From the NCBI GenBank assembly GCA_002714485.1, contig PAXM01000023.1:8333-13819 (forward strand): a DNA stretch of 5,487 nucleotides, given 5' to 3'. Positions 4,913 to 5,487 of this stretch are shown here, piece by piece. The notes below the pieces were generated by a model. That model saw nothing but the letters and a program-made list of their open reading frames with translations, had not been told where the DNA came from and searched no databases. The translations under genes and the position numbers were made by a program. Within the stretch, counting starts at the first letter, position 1. Each line of letters starts with the position of its first letter. The DNA comes from Acidimicrobiaceae bacterium. Lineage in GTDB: Bacteria; Actinomycetota; Acidimicrobiia; Acidimicrobiales; MedAcidi-G1.

Positions 4913-5487
4913 ATGGGAACGAACGATTCCGGACCGATTCGCGTCGGCGTACTTGGTGTGGCCGGACGCATGGGCCGTGCCGTCGCCGACGCTGTCCACG
5001 AGGCCGATGGTCTGATGCTTGTCGCGGCTGCCGATCCGTCGGCCCCGGGTTCCGAGGTCAACGACGTGACTGTGGTGGCCGGCGTCGAGGATCTACTGGA
5101 TGCCGTTCCGGATGTAGACGTGGTGGTCGACTTCACCGTGGCTGAGGCCAGTCGGGCCACGCTGCCGGCGCTGGCTGCCGCCGGAGTGCACGCAGTGGTC
5201 GGTACCAGTGGTCTGGATGACGACGACCTGGCCGCGTTGCGTGATGTCTTCAGGACCAGCAATTGTCTGGTGGCACCCAACTTCGCCATTGGAGCGGTGC
5301 TGATGATGCGGTTCGCCGAGTTGGCCGCCCCGTGGTTCGAAACCGCCGAGATCGTCGAGACCCACCACGACGGCAAGATTGATGCACCGTCGGGCACGGC
5401 GGTGGCCACCGCCGATCGTATGGCCGCCGCTTCCGCCGACTGGGCGCCCGACCCGACGACCCGCGAGGTGGTGTCGGGGGCTCGCGG
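4913..5487 (+). CDS. dapB: 4-hydroxy-tetrahydrodipicolinate reductase, C-terminus cut off by the window edge
   Basis: DapB reduces 4-hydroxy-tetrahydrodipicolinate to tetrahydrodipicolinate with NAD(P)H in the diaminopimelate/lysine pathway, feeding peptidoglycan and protein synthesis in the cytoplasm. The window holds 191 complete codons of a protein usually about 240-270 residues long. The Rossmann dinucleotide motif GVLGVAGRMGRAV is at 12-24. VVDFT (71-75) and VVGTSGL (95-101) line the cofactor site, and APNFAIGAVLMM (121-132) follows. The signature ETHHDGKIDAPSGTA (149-163) contains His151 and Lys155, aligned with catalytic His159 and Lys163 of E. coli DapB, and the substrate-binding GT pair (161-162). 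The ATG at 4913 is chosen because it places the Rossmann glycines at the usual distance and lies just behind a -10-like box. It sits 61 bases after the M16 gene and may be transcribed both by read-through and from its own promoter. Confidence 0.96.
   Translation, partial: MGTNDSGPIRVGVLGVAGRMGRAVADAVHEADGLMLVAAADPSAPGSEVNDVTVVAGVEDLLDAVPDVDVVVDFTVAEASRATLPALAAAGVHAVVGTSGLDDDDLAALRDVFRTSNCLVAPNFAIGAVLMMRFAELAAPWFETAEIVETHHDGKIDAPSGTAVATADRMAAASADWAPDPTTREVVSGAR

Overview
This GC-rich window (roughly 60-65% G+C by eye) comes from a bacterial chromosome, most likely a member of the Actinomycetota. The evidence is the order rpsO - pnp - M16 zinc protease - dapB, which is familiar from actinobacterial genomes. 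Further evidence is the GC-rich codon use and apparent leaderless starts behind TANNNT -10 boxes. The lineage may be Acidimicrobiia or a relative, judging from protein texture and short promoter motifs, but this is a guess and not shown by the sequence. No rRNA, tRNA, mobile element or CRISPR array is visible.

Layout. (1) Positions 434 down to 1, minus strand: the N-terminal 144 residues of a VOC (glyoxalase/bleomycin-resistance fold) protein that runs off the left edge, with a GTG start and an apparent leaderless promoter. (2) 435-588: a divergent intergenic region. It holds overlapping promoters for the VOC gene and rpsO, followed by an rpsO 5' leader that can fold into a three-way junction covering the rpsO ribosome binding site. 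(3) 589-858: rpsO, ribosomal protein S15. (4) 859-1038: a non-coding leader in which I can draw five consecutive stem-loops. (5) 1039-3537: pnp, polynucleotide phosphorylase, with all catalytic, KH and S1 parts intact. It carries a long unusual C-terminal tail containing a perfect 4 x 18 bp in-frame tandem repeat (DANEAD x4) and ending in G5R5. (6) 3604-4851: an M16 family processing protease. (7) 4913-5487: dapB, dihydrodipicolinate reductase, cut by the right edge.

How the genes relate. rpsO and pnp are a classic pair joining translation and RNA turnover; both are autoregulated through their mRNA leaders in other bacteria, and both leaders here look highly structured. The M16 protease follows pnp on the same strand without an obvious promoter or Shine-Dalgarno, so it is probably co-transcribed. 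dapB (lysine and diaminopimelate synthesis for the cell wall) has its own candidate promoter, which shares an 11-base motif with the rpsO promoter.

The genes themselves are ordinary housekeeping genes, and I found no undescribed gene system. The points worth a second look are regulatory RNA structures, promoter architecture, and the repeat-bearing PNPase tail.
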